From: Roseicyclus sediminis
GTDB lineage: Bacteria; Pseudomonadota; Alphaproteobacteria; Rhodobacterales; Rhodobacteraceae
DNA: 64,000 nt
Assembly (NCBI RefSeq): GCF_025515305.1
Contig: NZ_JAOPHT010000003.1
Location: 367,008-431,007 of the forward strand
Direction of reading: 5' to 3'
Both the position numbers and the translations under genes were made by a program. A model generated the notes under the pieces. The model was not told where the DNA came from. It worked only from the letters and a program-made list of their open reading frames with translations, and did not search any database. Shown piece by piece: positions 25,055 through 34,075 of this stretch; within the stretch, counting starts at the first letter, position 1; every line of letters starts with the position of its first letter.

Positions 25055-25766
25055 GGAAACCGGCCTCCTTCATCAGGCGGTTCGAGGCAGCCTCGACCTC
25101 GGTTTCAAGCCGCACCATGAAGTCCCGCTGCTCCATGCCCGGTTCGATCGGCGGCAGGAACTCGACCACGGCGAGGCCGGGCTTGCGGTAGATGCCATGC
25201 CGCGGCCAGAAGACGCCGACATTGGTTGCGGCGGGAATGCAGGTCTGGCCGGTCTCCTGGTACAGGATCGCGCTTCCGACCTTGTAGGGCTTGGCCGCGC
25301 CCGGCGCGACACGGGTGCCCTGCGGGTAGATGATGAGCTGCCCCGGCAACTGGGTGCCCTTCTTCACGCCCTCCACCATCTGCCGGATCGCCTCGGCGCG
25401 CTTGCCGCGGTCGACCGGCACGCAGCCGATGCGCAGGGCGTACCACCCCAGGATCGGCGCCCATTTCAGCTGCTGCTTCATGATGAACTTCGGGCGCGGG
25501 ACGACCGAGACGATCATGATGATGTCGAGGAAGCTCTGGTGCTTGGCCGCGATCAGGACCTCGCCCGTGGGTGGCGTGCCCCGGATCTCGGTCTTCAGGC
25601 CCACCATCCAGGCCGCGGTCCAGCGGACCCATTTCGTGTAGGTTCGGACGCCCGCGAATGCGCCGCGCCTGTCGACCAGGGCCCAGGGCGTGAAGAACAC
25701 GGCCATGAGCGCCATCATCAGGTACATCTGCCCAATGAAAATGAGCGAGCGGAGCCACTGGATCAT
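25041..25766 (-). CDS. plsC: 1-acyl-glycerol-3-phosphate acyltransferase (PlsC family)
   Basis: 241-residue membrane-associated acyltransferase of phosphatidic acid synthesis. It has an N-terminal membrane segment ([20 protein letters not shown]), then the catalytic HX4D box AAKHQSFLDI, the substrate box IIYPQGTRVAPG (Gln where many PlsC have Glu) and KVGSAILYQETGQTCIPAATN. The ATGA overlap at 25763-25766 couples it to ftsX, and its 3' end overlaps the PPOX gene, a common alphaproteobacterial order. Confidence 0.9.
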   Translation of the reverse strand: MIQWLRSLIFIGQMYLMMALMAVFFTPWALVDRRGAFAGVRTYTKWVRWTAAWMVGLKTEIRGTPPTGEVLIAAKHQSFLDIIMIVSVVPRPKFIMKQQLKWAPILGWYALRIGCVPVDRGKRAEAIRQMVEGVKKGTQLPGQLIIYPQGTRVAPGAAKPYKVGSAILYQETGQTCIPAATNVGVFWPRHGIYRKPGLAVVEFLPPIEPGMEQRDFMVRLETEVEAASNRLMKEAGFHAKD

Positions 25767-26665
25767 TGCAACGCCCTCAGCGTTCGGAAGGCCGCGATGC
25801 GTGTCGCGGCGAAGGCCACGAGGGCGGCAAGCGGCGGGATCATGAGAGGCCAGAGCCAGGCGAGGCCCGAGTACCCCAGTCCGGTGAGGAAGGACGCCGC
25901 GGCATCCGCCCGCGGCAGGAGGGCGATACCCACCATGCCCGCGGCCGTGCCCGCCGCGGCGCCGGTCAGGGTGCGCAGCGTGAAGCGCCGCACGAAGGCG
26001 CGGGCGATGTAGGCGTCGCGCGCACCGACGAGCCGCAGCACGCGGATCACCTGTTCGTTGGCCGAGAGCGCGGCCTGCGCGGCCAGCGTCACCATCGCGC
26101 CCGTCGCCACCGCGATCAGGCCCAGCGAGATCCAGCCCAGAAGCCTCAGACGCCCCGCCGCCTCGACCAAAGGCCTCCGCCAGCGCGTGTGATCGTCCAG
26201 AACGGCTCCGGGCGCCTCGGCGGCGAGGCGTTGCCTGAGCCCGTCGGCATCGTAGCCCTCGGGGGTTTCCACGATCTCGATGAGGCGCGGCACCGGCAGG
26301 TCCTCGACCGGCAGTTCCGGGCCGAACCATGGCGTCAGGAGCGCGCGTTGTTCTTCCTCGGTGATGGCGCGGGCGCTGTCGATGCCGGGGGTCTGTTCCA
26401 GAACGGTCAGGACCGCCCAGGTCTGCGCCTCGAGTTCGGCGGCCGGCGCGGAGATGCGGATCGTCGAGGATTGCGCCAGCGCCGAGGACCAGCGGTCAGC
26501 CAGACGCCCCGAGGCCATGGACAGCGCCATCGCGAAGACGGCGAGGAAGGCCATCGCCGCCGAGGTCAGCACCGAAAGCCGCGCCGCCTGTCCCGTGCGT
26601 GGCACAACGCGATCGGCCTGCACATCGCCGCGCAGAAGCGCGAAGGCATCGCCCGCCACGCTCAC
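25763..26665 (-). CDS. ftsX: cell division protein FtsX
   Basis: 300-residue permease-like partner of FtsE that relays ATP hydrolysis to septal peptidoglycan hydrolases. Four transmembrane segments: one near residues 35-52, a large extracytoplasmic domain, then three in the C-terminal half ([20 protein letters not shown] onwards). The block [23 protein letters not shown] is the FtsX signature. It starts with GTG in a GTGA overlap with ftsE. The first cytoplasmic stretch is longer and more basic than in E. coli. Confidence 0.9.
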   Translation of the reverse strand: MSVAGDAFALLRGDVQADRVVPRTGQAARLSVLTSAAMAFLAVFAMALSMASGRLADRWSSALAQSSTIRISAPAAELEAQTWAVLTVLEQTPGIDSARAITEEEQRALLTPWFGPELPVEDLPVPRLIEIVETPEGYDADGLRQRLAAEAPGAVLDDHTRWRRPLVEAAGRLRLLGWISLGLIAVATGAMVTLAAQAALSANEQVIRVLRLVGARDAYIARAFVRRFTLRTLTGAAAGTAAGMVGIALLPRADAAASFLTGLGYSGLAWLWPLMIPPLAALVAFAATRIAAFRTLRALQ

Positions 26666-27339
26666 AGGTCGGCCCCGGCGATGGCCACGTTGCCGTCCTT
26701 GATCCGCAGCACGCGCGCCTGGACCTGGCTCTTTGCGGCACGGATGAGCGCCAGATCATGGGTGGCGATGAGCACGGTCTTGCCCATGCGGTTCAGCTCC
26801 ACCAGAAGCTGCAGAAGCCTGAGCGACATTTCCCAGTCGACGTTTCCGGTGGGCTCGTCGGCGAGAATGATCTCGGGATCCATGATGACGGCGCGGGCAA
26901 GCGCCGCGCGCTGCCGTTCGCCGCCGGAGAGTTCGGGGGGCAAGGCCCGTGCCCTTGCCGAAAGCCCGACCCATGCGACCAGTTCGGCCAGATCGTTCTG
27001 GTGCGCAGGGGTGGCGCGGCCCGTCACGGTCAGCGGAAGCGATATGTTTTCCTCGGTGGGCAGGTGGTCGAGGAACTGGCAGTCCTGGTGCACGACGCCG
27101 ATGCGGGCGCGCAGATCCGCAACCTCGTCGCGGCCGATGCTCCCGGCGTCCTGTCCAAGCAGGGACACGCGGCCCGATGTCGGCAGAAGCTCGGCGTAGC
27201 ACAGCTTGAGAAACGTCGTCTTTCCAGCGCCCGAGGGCCCCGTGAGGAAGTAGAACGAGCCCGGTGCAAGCTCCAGCGTCAGGCCAGACAGGAGGGGCTC
27301 GGACCCATAGCCATATGCGGCGTCCTGCATCGCGATCAC
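26662..27339 (-). CDS. ftsE: cell division ATP-binding protein FtsE
   Basis: 225-residue ABC ATPase. Walker A is [11 protein letters not shown], the Q-loop region is [20 protein letters not shown], the signature is [14 protein letters not shown], Walker B is [13 protein letters not shown] and the H-loop is LIATHDLAL. FtsEX activates cell-wall hydrolases at the septum. GTG at 27339, preceded by GAGG, gives the short FtsE N-terminus; a longer frame to 27420 adds basic residues unlike the family. It diverges from the MJ0042 zinc-ribbon gene. Confidence 0.93.
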   Translation of the reverse strand: MIAMQDAAYGYGSEPLLSGLTLELAPGSFYFLTGPSGAGKTTFLKLCYAELLPTSGRVSLLGQDAGSIGRDEVADLRARIGVVHQDCQFLDHLPTEENISLPLTVTGRATPAHQNDLAELVAWVGLSARARALPPELSGGERQRAALARAVIMDPEIILADEPTGNVDWEMSLRLLQLLVELNRMGKTVLIATHDLALIRAAKSQVQARVLRIKDGNVAIAGADL

Positions 27340-27537
27340 GTCTGCGGTTCCTCGCCGGTTGCCTCGCGCCCTGTCTTGCACCGGAAAGGCGACGGTTGCA
27401 ATCGCGCCCCGGTCCGACACGGAAATCCACGGAACGAATCAGGACTCTTGGAATGGAATCACGGCGTTGGTACAAGAAAGCCAACAAGGAACCCTTCGAT
27501 TGACCCGGCTCTTACGCGCCGGGAGATACGGATTGCG

Positions 27538-28482
27538 ATGCGGCTGACCTGTCCCAACTGCGGCGCGCGCTACGAGGTCGACGACGCCATGATCCCGCCA
27601 GAGGGGCGGGATGTGCAGTGCTCCGACTGCTCCACGACGTGGTTCCAGCCGGGCCGGCCGGCCATGCAGCCCGAGCCGACCCCGCCCGCCGAGGAGACGC
27701 CGGAAGCGGAGACGCTGGCGGAGGAAGCCGTTCCGGAGCCTGAGCCTGAGCCTGAGCCTGAGCTTGAACCAGAGCCTGAGCGTGAACCCGAGCCCGAGCC
27801 TGAGCCCGAGCCCGAGCCGGTCGCCCCCGTTGCGGCCACGCTTTCGGAAGAGGTGGAGACCGCCACGCGCGTCGTGGGTGAAAACGACGCCGACGAGGAT
27901 GAACCCTCCGTGCAGGACGTGGGTGAACCCGGGCGGCGTCCGATCGACCCCGCCGTTCGCGACATCCTGCGCGAAGAGGCCGAGCGCGAGGCCCGCCTGC
28001 GCCGCGCCGAGGCCGATCCCGTCGAAACGCAGGCCGAGATGCCGCTCGAGGAAGAGCCGCAGGACGTCAACCGTGCCCGACGCCGGTCCGAACTGGAGGA
28101 TGCGGAGGACGCCTTCGCCGTCGGCGCCGCCGGCTCGGCGCTTGCGGGCGGACCGCGCCGCGATCTCCTGCCGGATATCGAGGAAATCAACTCCACGCTG
28201 CGCGCCTCGGCCGATGCGACATCTGCCGATGAGCGGGCCGACGATGCGATCCAGGCGGCCGCCGCAGGACGACGCCGGGGCGTGCGCCTCGGCTTCATCC
28301 TGACGCTCGCGGTCATGGGCGGCCTGTCCTGGGCCTATGTCAATTCGGATATGCTGGTGGAAAGCGTGCCGGCCCTTGCGCCTGCGGTCGAAAGCTTCGC
28401 CTCGCAAGTGGACGGCGCGCGGTTCTGGCTGGACGAGGTCGCGCGCGGGCTGGCCGAGGGCGAAGACACCCCGGCCCAGTAG
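27538..28482 (+). CDS. MJ0042-type zinc-ribbon membrane protein with Glu-Pro repeat
   Basis: 314 residues. The N-terminal zinc ribbon has Cys5, Cys8, Cys28 and Cys31 in [14 protein letters not shown] and [15 protein letters not shown] 29-residue almost pure Pro-Glu stretch spans 66-94, followed by an acidic region. A single transmembrane helix is at about 250-268, and a short C-terminal domain (about 46 residues) lies beyond it. Alphaproteobacteria often carry such a gene divergent from ftsEX, which suggests an envelope or division role; function unknown. Confidence 0.88.
   Translation: MRLTCPNCGARYEVDDAMIPPEGRDVQCSDCSTTWFQPGRPAMQPEPTPPAEETPEAETLAEEAVPEPEPEPEPELEPEPEREPEPEPEPEPEPVAPVAATLSEEVETATRVVGENDADEDEPSVQDVGEPGRRPIDPAVRDILREEAEREARLRRAEADPVETQAEMPLEEEPQDVNRARRRSELEDAEDAFAVGAAGSALAGGPRRDLLPDIEEINSTLRASADATSADERADDAIQAAAAGRRRGVRLGFILTLAVMGGLSWAYVNSDMLVESVPALAPAVESFASQVDGARFWLDEVARGLAEGEDTPAQ
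27733..27819 (+). repeat. coding (GAGCCN) repeat for Pro-Glu stretch
   Basis: 29 codons alternating CCN and GAG with two interruptions (CTT, CGT). The 6-bp unit makes this a candidate site for slipped-strand length change without loss of frame. Confidence 0.85.
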
Positions 28483-28494
28483 GCGCGACCCGTC

Positions 28495-31098
28495 TCAGAA
28501 CTGGTCGAGAAGCCTGCGCAGGTATTCCAGCTCGACGTCCGGGCGGTCCTGCTCGGCCGACCGCCGGCGCAACTCGTCGAGCAGTTCGCGGGACCGGCGG
28601 AATGCATCTTCCCGCGACTCGATGCTTTCGTCCGAGCCGAAGGAGCCGGAGTTGCCCGCCTGCCGGCCCAGCGGATCCTGGAGCGGCCTGTCGGACGGCA
28701 TCGCGCCTTCCGCCTGGCCCTGTCCGGGTTCGCGGCCTTCCTCGCGGGCGAGGGCGCGCCCCAGCGCCGTCATCCCCTCGCGCATCGATTCCATGGCGTC
28801 CGACTGCCGGTCGAGCGCGCCGGCGATGTCGCCGTTCTCAAGTGCCTCGGCGGCCTCGTCCATGGCGCGACCGGCGTCGTCCAGCTGCCGCAGCGCCTCG
28901 TCGCCTTCCTCCGTGCCGGTGCCGGGCAGGCGGCGGGCCTGTTCTTCCAGCTGGCGGCGCAGCGCCTCCTGCCGTTCGGCCAGCGACAGGCCGTTCTCGC
29001 CGCCTTCGCCTTCACCGAACTGGGTTCCAGGCGGGCCGGGCATCTCGCCCGGCTGCTGGCCCTGCTGGTCGCCCTGGCCCGGACCTTGCGGTGTGTCGCC
29101 GGTCTCGCCCTGGCGTCCACCGGGGTTGCCCTGCTGCCCTTCCTGCGAACGGCTCTGCTGGCCGCCGAACTGTTCCTGCAGCTGCTGGAAACTGTCGTCG
29201 GACAGGTCCTGCTGCTCGCGAAGCGTGTCCTGCAGCCCCTCCATCGCCTCCTGGCCGGGGGTCTGCGGGCCGTCGCCGCCCTCACCTTGGGTGATTTCCA
29301 TGTTCTCCAGCATCTGCTGGAGCGCGTTCAGCATTTCCTGGGCCTCTTCCATGCGGCCCTGCTGCATCAGTTCTTCGATCCGGCGCAGCATCTCGTCGAG
29401 ATCGGCCATGGACATTTCCATCCGCTCGCCCTGGTCGGGCTGATCGGTCTCGTTGCCCGGCTCGGCGTTCTGGGCAAGCTCGCGCATGTAGTCGTTCATC
29501 GCCTCGCGCAGTTCCTGCATCAGCTCGGCGATTTCCTCGTCGCTGGCACCCTGGCGCATGGCCTCGCTGAGACGTTCCTGCGCGCGGCGAAGGCGTTCCA
29601 GCGCGTCGTCGAGGTCGCCGTCCTCCAGCTCGAGCGCGGCGTTCCAGAGGATCTCGGCCACCTGGTCGCGGGTCTCGACCGAGATCCCGTCGATACCGGA
29701 TTCAAGCCGGCGGATCGCGGTGCGCAGTTGCAGGAAAACGCCTTCGTCGAGCCCGTCCTCGGGCCGCGCCGTCAGTGCGCGCAGGAGATCGGCGGACCGA
29801 TCCGCGTTCTCCCGGCTCCACAGGATGTCGCGGCGCAGCTCGACGATCGCATTGGCGAGCGGGTCGAAGAAGCGGCGGCCGGGCAGGCGGGGGATGTCGT
29901 AGCTGACCGTGCCGATCTGGCCGGCCTCGTCGGTGACGGTGAGCGTCAGGGAAACGGGGAGGTTCGCCAGCGGATGTGCGGCCACGTCCTCGACCATCAC
30001 CTCGGTGAAGTCCGCGCGGTCGCCGCGGAACGGCATCGGCAGGTCGAGGGTCAGCGCCTCGCGCGGTTCGGGCTCGACCGCGAGGCCATAGCGGCGGTCC
30101 GCTGCCTCCGCGTCGAGCCGGAACGTCGCCGTGCCGGATGCAACGCCGTAGTCGTCGGTCGCCGTGAAGGTCAGCTGCATCTGCCCCGGCGGCTCGCCCT
30201 CCAGTTCGCCATCGAGCATGACCGCCGGCGCCTGGTCGGGCAGGACGGAAATCGTCCAGCTCCGCGTGCCGGAAGGGGCATAGACCGTCAGATCGCCCGA
30301 ACGCTCAAGGACGAGTGTGTGCGTGGTATCCCCCGGCTCGCCCACGGGTGGCGCGCCGATGCCGGACTCGACGGTGATCTCGCCCGGATCGCCGTAGAAG
30401 CGCAGGCTGATGCGGCTGCCCTGCGGTGCCTCGAAGGCCGTCGCTGCGATGTCGTTGAGATAGAGGGACGGAAGGCCCGTGTAGATCGGCGGCTCGACCC
30501 AACCCTCCCAGGAGGGTCCCGAGGCGGAGGCCGCGCCCGGCCCGAGCGTGACGGCGTCGCCTACCTCCGTGACGCGGCCAAGCGTGCCGAAAAGAAGCGC
30601 CATGGCGAGCGCCGTGGCCGCAACATAGCGAAGTGCGTAAGGGTCGCGGGACGACAGGCGCAGGTCGGGTTCCGGCGCGCGGGCCGAGGCGGCGCGCTCG
30701 GCCATGCGCGCGACATGCACCTCCCAGACGGATCGCGTCGCCGGGTCGGCGCTTCCGACCGCGACGGTATCCATGAGCGCGGTGATCGGCCGGCCCTTCA
30801 TCGTCCGGTCGAGGCGCTGAAGCGCTTCGTCCCGGCCGGGCATGCGGAACCGGGCGATGCCGCGCAGAAGGCTCCAGCCGAAGAGCGCCAGCAGTCCCGC
30901 GCCGATCCCCCAGACCCAGGGCTGAGGCAGCGCGCTGGCGGCCCCGAAGGCAAGCGCCGCGATGGTCACGAAAACGACCGACCACACAGGCCAGAACGCC
31001 CGTGCGCCGCGCTCGGCCATCATGCCGAGGCGGGTCAGGCGCAGGGGCCAGACGAGACGTTCAAGCGCCTCTTGGGTGGGAGAGCGGTGCTCTGTCAT
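28495..31098 (-). CDS. TIGR02302 family protein (DUF4175-like)
   Basis: 867 residues. Two membrane helices lie near the N-terminus (ALFWPVW..., ALPQPWVWGIGAGLLALFGW) and one around 160; a beta-rich extracytoplasmic region follows. The C-terminal half has coiled coils, then a long Gln/Gly/Glu/Met-rich low-complexity tract (about 590-800). This matches the alphaproteobacteria-only family TIGR02302, known for low complexity and unknown function. The start at 31098 follows AAGGGAG. It lies 49 bp downstream of lysA on the same strand. Confidence 0.92.
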   Translation of the reverse strand: MTEHRSPTQEALERLVWPLRLTRLGMMAERGARAFWPVWSVVFVTIAALAFGAASALPQPWVWGIGAGLLALFGWSLLRGIARFRMPGRDEALQRLDRTMKGRPITALMDTVAVGSADPATRSVWEVHVARMAERAASARAPEPDLRLSSRDPYALRYVAATALAMALLFGTLGRVTEVGDAVTLGPGAASASGPSWEGWVEPPIYTGLPSLYLNDIAATAFEAPQGSRISLRFYGDPGEITVESGIGAPPVGEPGDTTHTLVLERSGDLTVYAPSGTRSWTISVLPDQAPAVMLDGELEGEPPGQMQLTFTATDDYGVASGTATFRLDAEAADRRYGLAVEPEPREALTLDLPMPFRGDRADFTEVMVEDVAAHPLANLPVSLTLTVTDEAGQIGTVSYDIPRLPGRRFFDPLANAIVELRRDILWSRENADRSADLLRALTARPEDGLDEGVFLQLRTAIRRLESGIDGISVETRDQVAEILWNAALELEDGDLDDALERLRRAQERLSEAMRQGASDEEIAELMQELREAMNDYMRELAQNAEPGNETDQPDQGERMEMSMADLDEMLRRIEELMQQGRMEEAQEMLNALQQMLENMEITQGEGGDGPQTPGQEAMEGLQDTLREQQDLSDDSFQQLQEQFGGQQSRSQEGQQGNPGGRQGETGDTPQGPGQGDQQGQQPGEMPGPPGTQFGEGEGGENGLSLAERQEALRRQLEEQARRLPGTGTEEGDEALRQLDDAGRAMDEAAEALENGDIAGALDRQSDAMESMREGMTALGRALAREEGREPGQGQAEGAMPSDRPLQDPLGRQAGNSGSFGSDESIESREDAFRRSRELLDELRRRSAEQDRPDVELEYLRRLLDQF

Positions 31099-31147
31099 GC
31101 TCCCTTTCGGGCGTGATGCCCGGGCGCCCGGCCCGGGTTGCATGGGG

Positions 31148-32413
31148 TCATACCCATGAAGGAACAGTATCGCGGTTTATGATCTCGTCAAACGACGGCC
31201 GCGCACGGATGACGGCGAAGTGATCGTCCTTCACCAGAACCTCGGGGATCAGCGGCCGCGTGTTGTACTCGCTCGACATGACCGCGCCATAGGCCCCGGC
31301 GGAGCGGAAGGCGACGAGATCGCCCTCGGAAAGCGGGGGCATGGGGCGCTGCTTGGCGAAGGTGTCGCCGGTCTCGCAGACCGGCCCGACGATGTCGAAC
31401 GGCGCCTGGTCGACGCCCGGCGCGGGCTCGACGACCGGCACGATGTCGTGCCATGCGCCATACATGGCGGGACGGACGAGGTCATTCATCGCGGCGTCGA
31501 GAATCAGGAAATCGCGGCCATCGCCTTCCTTCACGTAGATCACGGAGGTCACGAGAATCCCCGCGTTGCCGGAAATGAGGCGTCCGGGCTCGATCTCGAC
31601 CTCGACGCCGAGATCGCCGACCGTGCGGCGGATCACGTCACCATATTCCGTTGGAAGCGGCGGCGCGGTGTTGGAGCGTTCGTAGGGAATGCCCAGCCCC
31701 CCGCCGAGGTCGAGACGCCTTATGTCGTGGCCGTCCGCTCGCAACGTCCGGGTCAGTTCCGCGACCTTCTCGTAGGCGATCTCGAACGGTTCGAGGTCGG
31801 TCAGCTGGCTTCCGATATGGACGTCGATGCCAACGACCTCGATCCCGGGAAGGGCGGCGGCCTGCGCGTAGACGTCGCGTGCGCGGGCGATCGGGATGCC
31901 GAACTTGTTCTCGGACTTGCCGGTCGCGATCTTCTCGTGCGTGCGGGCGTCCACGTCGGGATTGACGCGGATCGTGATGGGCGCCGTCACGCCCATCTCC
32001 GACGCGATGGCGGACAGGCGCTCGAGCTCGGGCTCGCTTTCCACGTTGAACTGACGGATGCCGCCCTCCAGCGCCATGCGCATCTCGGCGGCGGACTTGC
32101 CGACGCCGGAAAAGACGATCCGCTCGCCCGGCACGCCGGCCGCCTTCGCCCGCAGGTATTCGCCGCCCGACACCACGTCCATGCCCGCGCCCAGCCCCGC
32201 GAGATGCGCGATCACCGCCTGGTTGGAGTTCGACTTCATCGCGAAGCAGACGAGGTGGTCGAGGCCCGCGAGCGCCTCCTCGAACAGGTGGTAGTGCCGG
32301 GTCAGCGTCGCGCAGGAATAGACGTAGAAGGGCGTACCCACCTCCGCCGCGATGTCGGGCAGGGGCACGTCCTCGGCATGGAGGATGCCGTCGCGGTAGA
32401 GGAAATGGTCCAT
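31148..32413 (-). CDS. lysA: diaminopimelate decarboxylase
   Basis: 421-residue PLP enzyme making L-lysine from meso-diaminopimelate, the last step of the pathway. The PLP Lys is in CFAMKSNSNQAVIAHL; other blocks are GVPGERIVFSGVGKS, VGIDVHIGSQLTDLEPF, LDLGGGLGIPYE, EPGRLISGNAGILVT and the substrate-binding CETGDTFAKQR. It is followed closely by the TIGR02302 gene. argH and its small lipoprotein gene, often next to lysA in alphaproteobacteria, lie 14 kb away here. Confidence 0.97.
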   Translation of the reverse strand: MDHFLYRDGILHAEDVPLPDIAAEVGTPFYVYSCATLTRHYHLFEEALAGLDHLVCFAMKSNSNQAVIAHLAGLGAGMDVVSGGEYLRAKAAGVPGERIVFSGVGKSAAEMRMALEGGIRQFNVESEPELERLSAIASEMGVTAPITIRVNPDVDARTHEKIATGKSENKFGIPIARARDVYAQAAALPGIEVVGIDVHIGSQLTDLEPFEIAYEKVAELTRTLRADGHDIRRLDLGGGLGIPYERSNTAPPLPTEYGDVIRRTVGDLGVEVEIEPGRLISGNAGILVTSVIYVKEGDGRDFLILDAAMNDLVRPAMYGAWHDIVPVVEPAPGVDQAPFDIVGPVCETGDTFAKQRPMPPLSEGDLVAFRSAGAYGAVMSSEYNTRPLIPEVLVKDDHFAVIRARPSFDEIINRDTVPSWV

Positions 32414-32530
32414 GGAACGTCCCGTCGCGTGATCCCGCGCGAGGTAGCACCTTCGCGGGGGCTTTCAAAGAGGCTGGACGCGGCCGCCGGGACCGCTAGG
32501 CTCCGGCCTCGGGACAAGAGGGAGGCCGTC

Positions 32531-33505
32531 ATGGCAAAGACCGCGATCATCGAGGCCCCGGGCGGGCCGGAACAGTTCCGCATCGTGGAGATGGAGGTGG
32601 GAGAGCCCGGGCCGGGCCAGATCCGCATCCGTCACCATGCCTGCGGTTTGAATTTCATCGACGTGTACCAGCGGACGGGCCTTTATCCCATGCAGATGCC
32701 CCAGGCGCTCGGGATGGAGGCGGCCGGCGTGGTCGAGGCCGTGGGCGAAGGCGTGACGCACCTGAAGGTCGGCGACCGCGCCGCTTATGCCTCCGCCCCT
32801 CCCGGCGCCTACACCGAGGCCCGCGTGATGAACGCCGCGCAGGTCTGCCCGCTGCCCGACGCGATCTCCTTCGAGGAGGGCGCGGCGATGATGCTGAAGG
32901 GGCTGACGACGCAGTACCTGTTCCGCCGGACCACGCCGATTGCCAAGGGCGACACGGTCCTGTTCCACGCGGCGGCGGGGGGTGTCGGCCTTTTCGCCTG
33001 CCAGTGGGCGGCCTCCGAGGGCATCCGCCTGATCGGCACGGCGGGCACGGACGAGAAATGCCAGCTCGCGCTCGACCATGGAGCGGACGCCTGCATCAAC
33101 TACCGCACGGAGGATTGGGCCGCCCGCGTGAAGGAGCTGACCGGCGGCAAGGGCGTCGATGTCGTGATGGACGCGGTTGGCGCGGACACGTTCGAGGGCT
33201 CGCTCGACTCGCTCAAGCCGCTGGGAATGATGATTTCCTTCGGCAATGCGTCAGGACCGGTGCCGCCGCTCAACATCGGCATTCTCGGGCAGAAGGGATC
33301 GCTGAAGATCACGCGCCCGACGCTGTTCACCCATATCGCGGACCACGCGACCTGCCAGCAGATGGCGCGCGAGCTTTTCGAGAAGGTCACGTCCGGTGCG
33401 GTCAAGATCCGGATCGATCAGCGCTTCCCTCTGGCCGATGTCGCCGAGGCGCACCGCGCGCTCGAGGCGCGGAAGACCACGGGGCAGACGGTGCTCATTC
33501 CGTAA
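32531..33505 (+). CDS. NADPH:quinone oxidoreductase (zeta-crystallin type)
   Basis: 324-residue zinc-free medium-chain reductase, MAKTAIIEAPGGPEQFRIVEM.... Landmarks are HHACGLNFIDVYQRTGLYP, LGMEAAGVVEAVGEGV and the Rossmann motif VLFHAAAGGVGLFACQWA. It catalyses NADPH-dependent reduction of quinones or related electrophiles. The ATG at 32531 follows GGGAGGCCGTC. It diverges from lysA and ends against a cluster of inverted repeats. Confidence 0.92.
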   Translation: MAKTAIIEAPGGPEQFRIVEMEVGEPGPGQIRIRHHACGLNFIDVYQRTGLYPMQMPQALGMEAAGVVEAVGEGVTHLKVGDRAAYASAPPGAYTEARVMNAAQVCPLPDAISFEEGAAMMLKGLTTQYLFRRTTPIAKGDTVLFHAAAGGVGLFACQWAASEGIRLIGTAGTDEKCQLALDHGADACINYRTEDWAARVKELTGGKGVDVVMDAVGADTFEGSLDSLKPLGMMISFGNASGPVPPLNIGILGQKGSLKITRPTLFTHIADHATCQQMARELFEKVTSGAVKIRIDQRFPLADVAEAHRALEARKTTGQTVLIP

Positions 33506-33510
33506 GGCTC

Positions 33511-33555
33511 GGGCGGATTGCCCACGCGGTGGGAGTGGTGGGCGGATCGCCCACC
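33511..33555. repeat. cluster of GTGGGC/GCCCAC inverted repeats
   Basis: Three nested dyads between convergent genes: GGGC-GGATT-GCCC, CCCAC-GCG-GTGGG and GGTGGGCG-GAT-CGCCCACC (33537-33555). The last is a plausible bidirectional terminator. From memory, GGTGGGC..GCCCACCCTACG strings are scattered as extragenic palindromes in related genomes; only this one is visible here. Confidence 0.55.
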
Positions 33556-33864
33556 CTACGCCTTCGCCTTCAGGTACAGCGCCAGCGGCAGGCCGCAACT
33601 GACGCCGATGCCGAAGGTCGCGGGGATGACGAGCAGGAACCAGCGGTTGCCCCGGAAGATCTCGACGATCGCCCAGACGGTCAGCGCGGCCGCCGCGATC
33701 GTCAGGTCGTAGACCAGCCCGCTCGTGGCGTCGTTGACGTACCAGGCGTCGATCATCGCGCCGAGGTTCCAGCCGTTCTCGGCGAACCAGGCGTAGAAAT
33801 AGCTCCAGGGCAGGATCGCGCCGACGATGACAAGCGCGAGATAGACGAGGCGAAGGGGTGTCAT
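33556..33864 (-). CDS. DUF2834 membrane protein
   Basis: 102 residues, MTPLRLVYLALVIVGAILPW..., with three hydrophobic segments (about 5-22, 50-66 and 76-95). The YLALVIVGAILPWSYF...FAENGW pattern is that of DUF2834, small integral membrane proteins of unknown function. The start is supported by GAGGAGACCCG. It converges with the quinone oxidoreductase gene. Confidence 0.85.
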   Translation of the reverse strand: MTPLRLVYLALVIVGAILPWSYFYAWFAENGWNLGAMIDAWYVNDATSGLVYDLTIAAAALTVWAIVEIFRGNRWFLLVIPATFGIGVSCGLPLALYLKAKA

Positions 33865-33980
33865 GGGCGGGTCTCCTCTGCGTGACCTGACCTCCAGACC
33901 TAGGCTGTCGTTCCCCGGAGGGCCAGTGCCGGGGACAGTCCTTTTTGCCAGACCTGCGACACCGTGATGCCGCGTCACGA

Positions 33981-34009
33981 TTGACCCGCGCCCTATGCTT
34001 CAATACGCA
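33981..34009 (+). promoter_or_regulatory. candidate promoter for ETF-QO gene
   Basis: TTGACC, a 17-bp spacer, then TACGCA, about 67 bp before the ATG at 34076. Just upstream is the dyad CGTGA...TCACG. The -10 is weak; the call rests on spacing and position. Confidence 0.35.
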
Positions 34010-34075
34010 CGCACGAAACATTGTTGCGTGACGCGCCGTCCCCGAGCGGCCCCAGAAAAAGCCAGGGAAACGCCC

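Noticed and set aside
27340..27537. Regulatory element in the ftsE / zinc-ribbon divergent gap
   Set aside because: 198 bp must hold two promoters, but I see no palindrome or consensus strong enough to report.
27733..27819. Short-unit repeat as a possible CRISPR or non-coding array
   Set aside because: It is in frame, encodes alternating Pro and Glu, and has no spacers.
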